This document shows positions 61,987 through 64,000 of a stretch of 64,000 nucleotides of DNA, one piece after another (within the stretch, counting starts at the first letter, position 1; every line of letters begins with the position of its first letter). The notes beneath the pieces are model-generated. The model saw only the letters and a program-made list of their open reading frames with translations. It did no database searches and had not been told where the DNA came from. Location: positions 62,001 to 126,000 of the forward strand of contig NZ_AFHI01000007.1 in NCBI RefSeq assembly GCF_000217935.1, given 5' to 3'. The translations under genes and the position numbers were made by a program. This DNA comes from Rheinheimera sp. A13L (GTDB lineage Bacteria; Pseudomonadota; Gammaproteobacteria; Enterobacterales; Alteromonadaceae).

Positions 61987-64000
61987 TTGAATAAGCAGGC
62001 TGAAGCTTTATTGAAGTACCGATGGTCTTTGCTGGTCTTTCTGGTAGGCATCACGCTTAGTGTGTTACTGGGATACCAAACCCAGAGCAACAATATGCTG
62101 CGTATTAATCAGGCGATGCAAGGGGCGCTTGATCTCGTCTCAGAGGACATCTTAACCAAAGTAAAGCTATACCAGTATGGTTTACGCGGTGCCAGAGGTT
62201 CAGTATTAACCGCAGGTGAGCATGGCATCAGTCGGGCACTATTTTACCGCTATAGTCTAACTCGTGATGTTGATCTGGAATTCCCCGGGGCTCGCGGTTT
62301 TGGTTTTATCCGTAGAGTGCCTGTCAGTGAGACGCCACAGTTTTTAGCAAATGCGCGTGCAGACGGCTGGCCTGAGTTTAGTATCAGGGAATTATCGCCG
62401 AACTCAAAAGAGCGCTATGTAATTCAGTACATTGAGCCTGTTGAACGAAACAAAGCCGCAGTGGGTTTGGACATCGCCTCAGAGCATAATAGATATGCTG
62501 CCGCAAAATCGGCCATGCTGAGTGGTGAAGTCAGATTAACCGGTCCCATTACTCTGGTGCAGGCGTCAGGTTTACCTGCACAATCATTTTTAATACTGAT
62601 GCCTCTGTATCGGAGCGTGAAAACACCAGAGACAGCTGCAGAGAGGGAAAAACAAGCTTTTGGCTGGAGTTATGCGCCCCTGATCATGACCGAGGTATTA
62701 GCTCATGTCAGAGTAGATGCCAATAAATTTATACTTAGCCTGGATGATGTGACTGAAACAGAAACTCCGGTTCGTTTTTTTAATAATGCTGTGGATGCAA
62801 CGGGCTTGTACCCTTTAAACGCCGTACAAACTATCTATGGGCGCAGCTGGCGCTTTAATATGGCGGCTCAACCTGCATTTATTCACAGCATGCATTTACA
62901 ATCGCCTGTTCAACTCGGCTTGTTTGGCGCCATGGCTTCTTTGCTACTTGCACTGCTTGCTGGCTTAGTTGAGACTAATCGAAGAAATAGAGAACGATTG
63001 TTTGCGCAACAAGCCAAGCTGGTTTCATTAGTGGAGAGCTCAGCGGACGGTATTATTTCTTGCACTCTGGATGGCAGAGTTTTAAGTTGGAACAAAGGTG
63101 CCGAATCACTCTTTGGTTACACCAGTGAAGAAGCTATAAACACAGAGCTACAAAGTTTGATCGCTCAGCCGTTGCTGGCCAACGAATTGTCAGCCAGACT
63201 GCAGCGCGTGGCGCAAGGTCAATCAATCACCAATTATCACACTGTGCATAAAACAAAAAGCGGCTCACTGATTGATGTTTCTGTCACTTTATCGCCTATT
63301 TATGCTGAAAACGACAAGGTTGTAGCAGCATCAAAAACCGTAAGGGATATTTCTGCGCAAAAATTAGCTGAAGCTGAAGTTCGCGAATTAAATACGAGTT
63401 TAGAAGCCAAGGTAGCTCAACGAACGGCGGAGATCGCCAGTCTCAATCTATTATTCAAAAATGTACTTGCTTCAGCATCCGACTTTGCCATCATGGCCAC
63501 AGATATGCAGGGGACGATCCAGTTATTTAATCGGGGCGCTGAGCTTTTATTAGGCTACAGTGCGGATGAAATCATGGGACAAGCAACGCCTTTGCTGTTC
63601 CATTCTGCAGAAGAGCTTGCTCGTCGTCTTGGTGCTGTTGATGAAAAGCATCCGCTTTTATCTTCACCTGATTTTCAGAGCCTCATTGAGCTTTCAGAGC
63701 ACAATGAGGGTTTCAGGGAATGGTGTTATCTGCACAAAGAGGGCCTAAAGATAGATGTCAATCTGGTCATCACTGTAATGCGTGATGATAAGCATCAGCT
63801 GGTTGGTTATCTCTTTATTGCTACAGATATTACCCTGCAAAAACAAAAACAAAACCAGCTGATATCCACACAACAACAGCTAAGCAGTCAGACTGAACAG
63901 TTGACCTTAGCTTACAAAGTTGCAGAATTAGGTATTTGGGAATGGCGAATAGCAGACAATTCCCTGGTATGGAATGACAAAATGTTCGAATTTTACGAGC
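61987..64000 (+). CDS. CHASE-PAS multi-PAS sensor kinase/cyclase (3' truncated by window)
   Basis: The open frame runs from TTG at 61987 (after AAGGA at proper spacing) to the window end, at least 671 codons. A membrane helix (about 12-30) leads to a CHASE domain (about 50-290) with LYQYGLRGARGSVL and FPGARGFGFIRRVP blocks. A second helix (about 309-328) and PAS domains near 343-460 and 488-620 follow. A third PAS starts at about 650 (AELGIWEWRIADNSLVW). The output domain is beyond the window, so kinase or GGDEF cannot be decided. It follows the receiver gene on the same strand. Confidence 0.85.
   Translation, partial: MNKQAEALLKYRWSLLVFLVGITLSVLLGYQTQSNNMLRINQAMQGALDLVSEDILTKVKLYQYGLRGARGSVLTAGEHGISRALFYRYSLTRDVDLEFPGARGFGFIRRVPVSETPQFLANARADGWPEFSIRELSPNSKERYVIQYIEPVERNKAAVGLDIASEHNRYAAAKSAMLSGEVRLTGPITLVQASGLPAQSFLILMPLYRSVKTPETAAEREKQAFGWSYAPLIMTEVLAHVRVDANKFILSLDDVTETETPVRFFNNAVDATGLYPLNAVQTIYGRSWRFNMAAQPAFIHSMHLQSPVQLGLFGAMASLLLALLAGLVETNRRNRERLFAQQAKLVSLVESSADGIISCTLDGRVLSWNKGAESLFGYTSEEAINTELQSLIAQPLLANELSARLQRVAQGQSITNYHTVHKTKSGSLIDVSVTLSPIYAENDKVVAASKTVRDISAQKLAEAEVRELNTSLEAKVAQRTAEIASLNLLFKNVLASASDFAIMATDMQGTIQLFNRGAELLLGYSADEIMGQATPLLFHSAEELARRLGAVDEKHPLLSSPDFQSLIELSEHNEGFREWCYLHKEGLKIDVNLVITVMRDDKHQLVGYLFIATDITLQKQKQNQLISTQQQLSSQTEQLTLAYKVAELGIWEWRIADNSLVWNDKMFEFYE

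Noticed and set aside
61802-61987. 61-codon minus-strand frame between the receiver and CHASE genes
   Set aside because: No ribosome site and no recognisable domain, and it runs antisense over the region holding the plus-strand ribosome site of the next gene.

Overview
The window reads as an ordinary chromosomal segment of a gammaproteobacterium, most like the Alteromonadales/Chromatiales-type marine or freshwater genera such as Rheinheimera. This assignment is inferred from gene content and order, not from a database search. The backbone is conserved: tkt-epd-pgk-fba is divergent from metK, and rsmE-gshB-yqgE-ruvX and pilU/pilT-yggS-proC-yggT-yggU-rdgB-hemW appear in their usual gammaproteobacterial order. 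Accessory blocks are inserted between these backbone pieces.

Layout. 0-11.5 kb: the end of a BatD-like gene, a PutP proline/Na+ symporter, an EAL-HDOD signalling protein, a small helix-hairpin-helix protein, a PhoP/PhoQ-like two-component system with a small LprI-type protein, a YfcH-type epimerase, and the ybbP-ybbA transporter divergent from tesA. 11.6-12.3 kb: a minus-strand tRNA operon (Ala-Glu-Glu-Glu-Glu-Ala) with a near-consensus promoter. 12.5-17.5 kb: a six-gene TonB2-type energy transduction operon (DUF3450, TtpC-like, ExbB, ExbD, TonB, TPR). 17.8-24.8 kb: central carbon genes and metK.

24.8-37.7 kb lies between metK and rsmE and is accessory. It holds a tandem array of hairpin repeats, an AbgT-type transporter, and a substrate-binding protein/histidine kinase/TonB-dependent receptor cassette. 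The receptor is tightly followed by two citrate-synthase-fold proteins that lack the usual catalytic histidines. A convergent acetolactate-synthase-like TPP enzyme and a REC-REC-PAS-GGDEF-EAL protein follow. 37.8-40.8 kb returns to the backbone. 40.8-46.7 kb is a second insertion: a long ArsR-type regulator divergent from a NIPSNAP gene and an antibiotic-biosynthesis-monooxygenase gene broken by one amber codon, then a HisKA_2 kinase with a GGDEF-EAL response regulator. 46.7-55.4 kb is backbone again (twitching ATPases, PLP homeostasis, proline synthesis, nucleotide sanitation, HemW, a DUF885 lipoprotein).

55.8-64 kb is a signalling block. It has an RsbQ-like alpha/beta hydrolase translationally coupled to a PAS histidine kinase, divergent from a dCache hybrid kinase with two receiver domains, a stand-alone receiver, a short remnant of a GAF-type gene, and a CHASE-PAS sensor running off the end. 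c-di-GMP and phosphorelay proteins are abundant throughout. The most unusual parts are the RsbQ-kinase pair, the receptor plus paired citrate-synthase-like genes, the amber-interrupted monooxygenase gene, and the hairpin repeat array.
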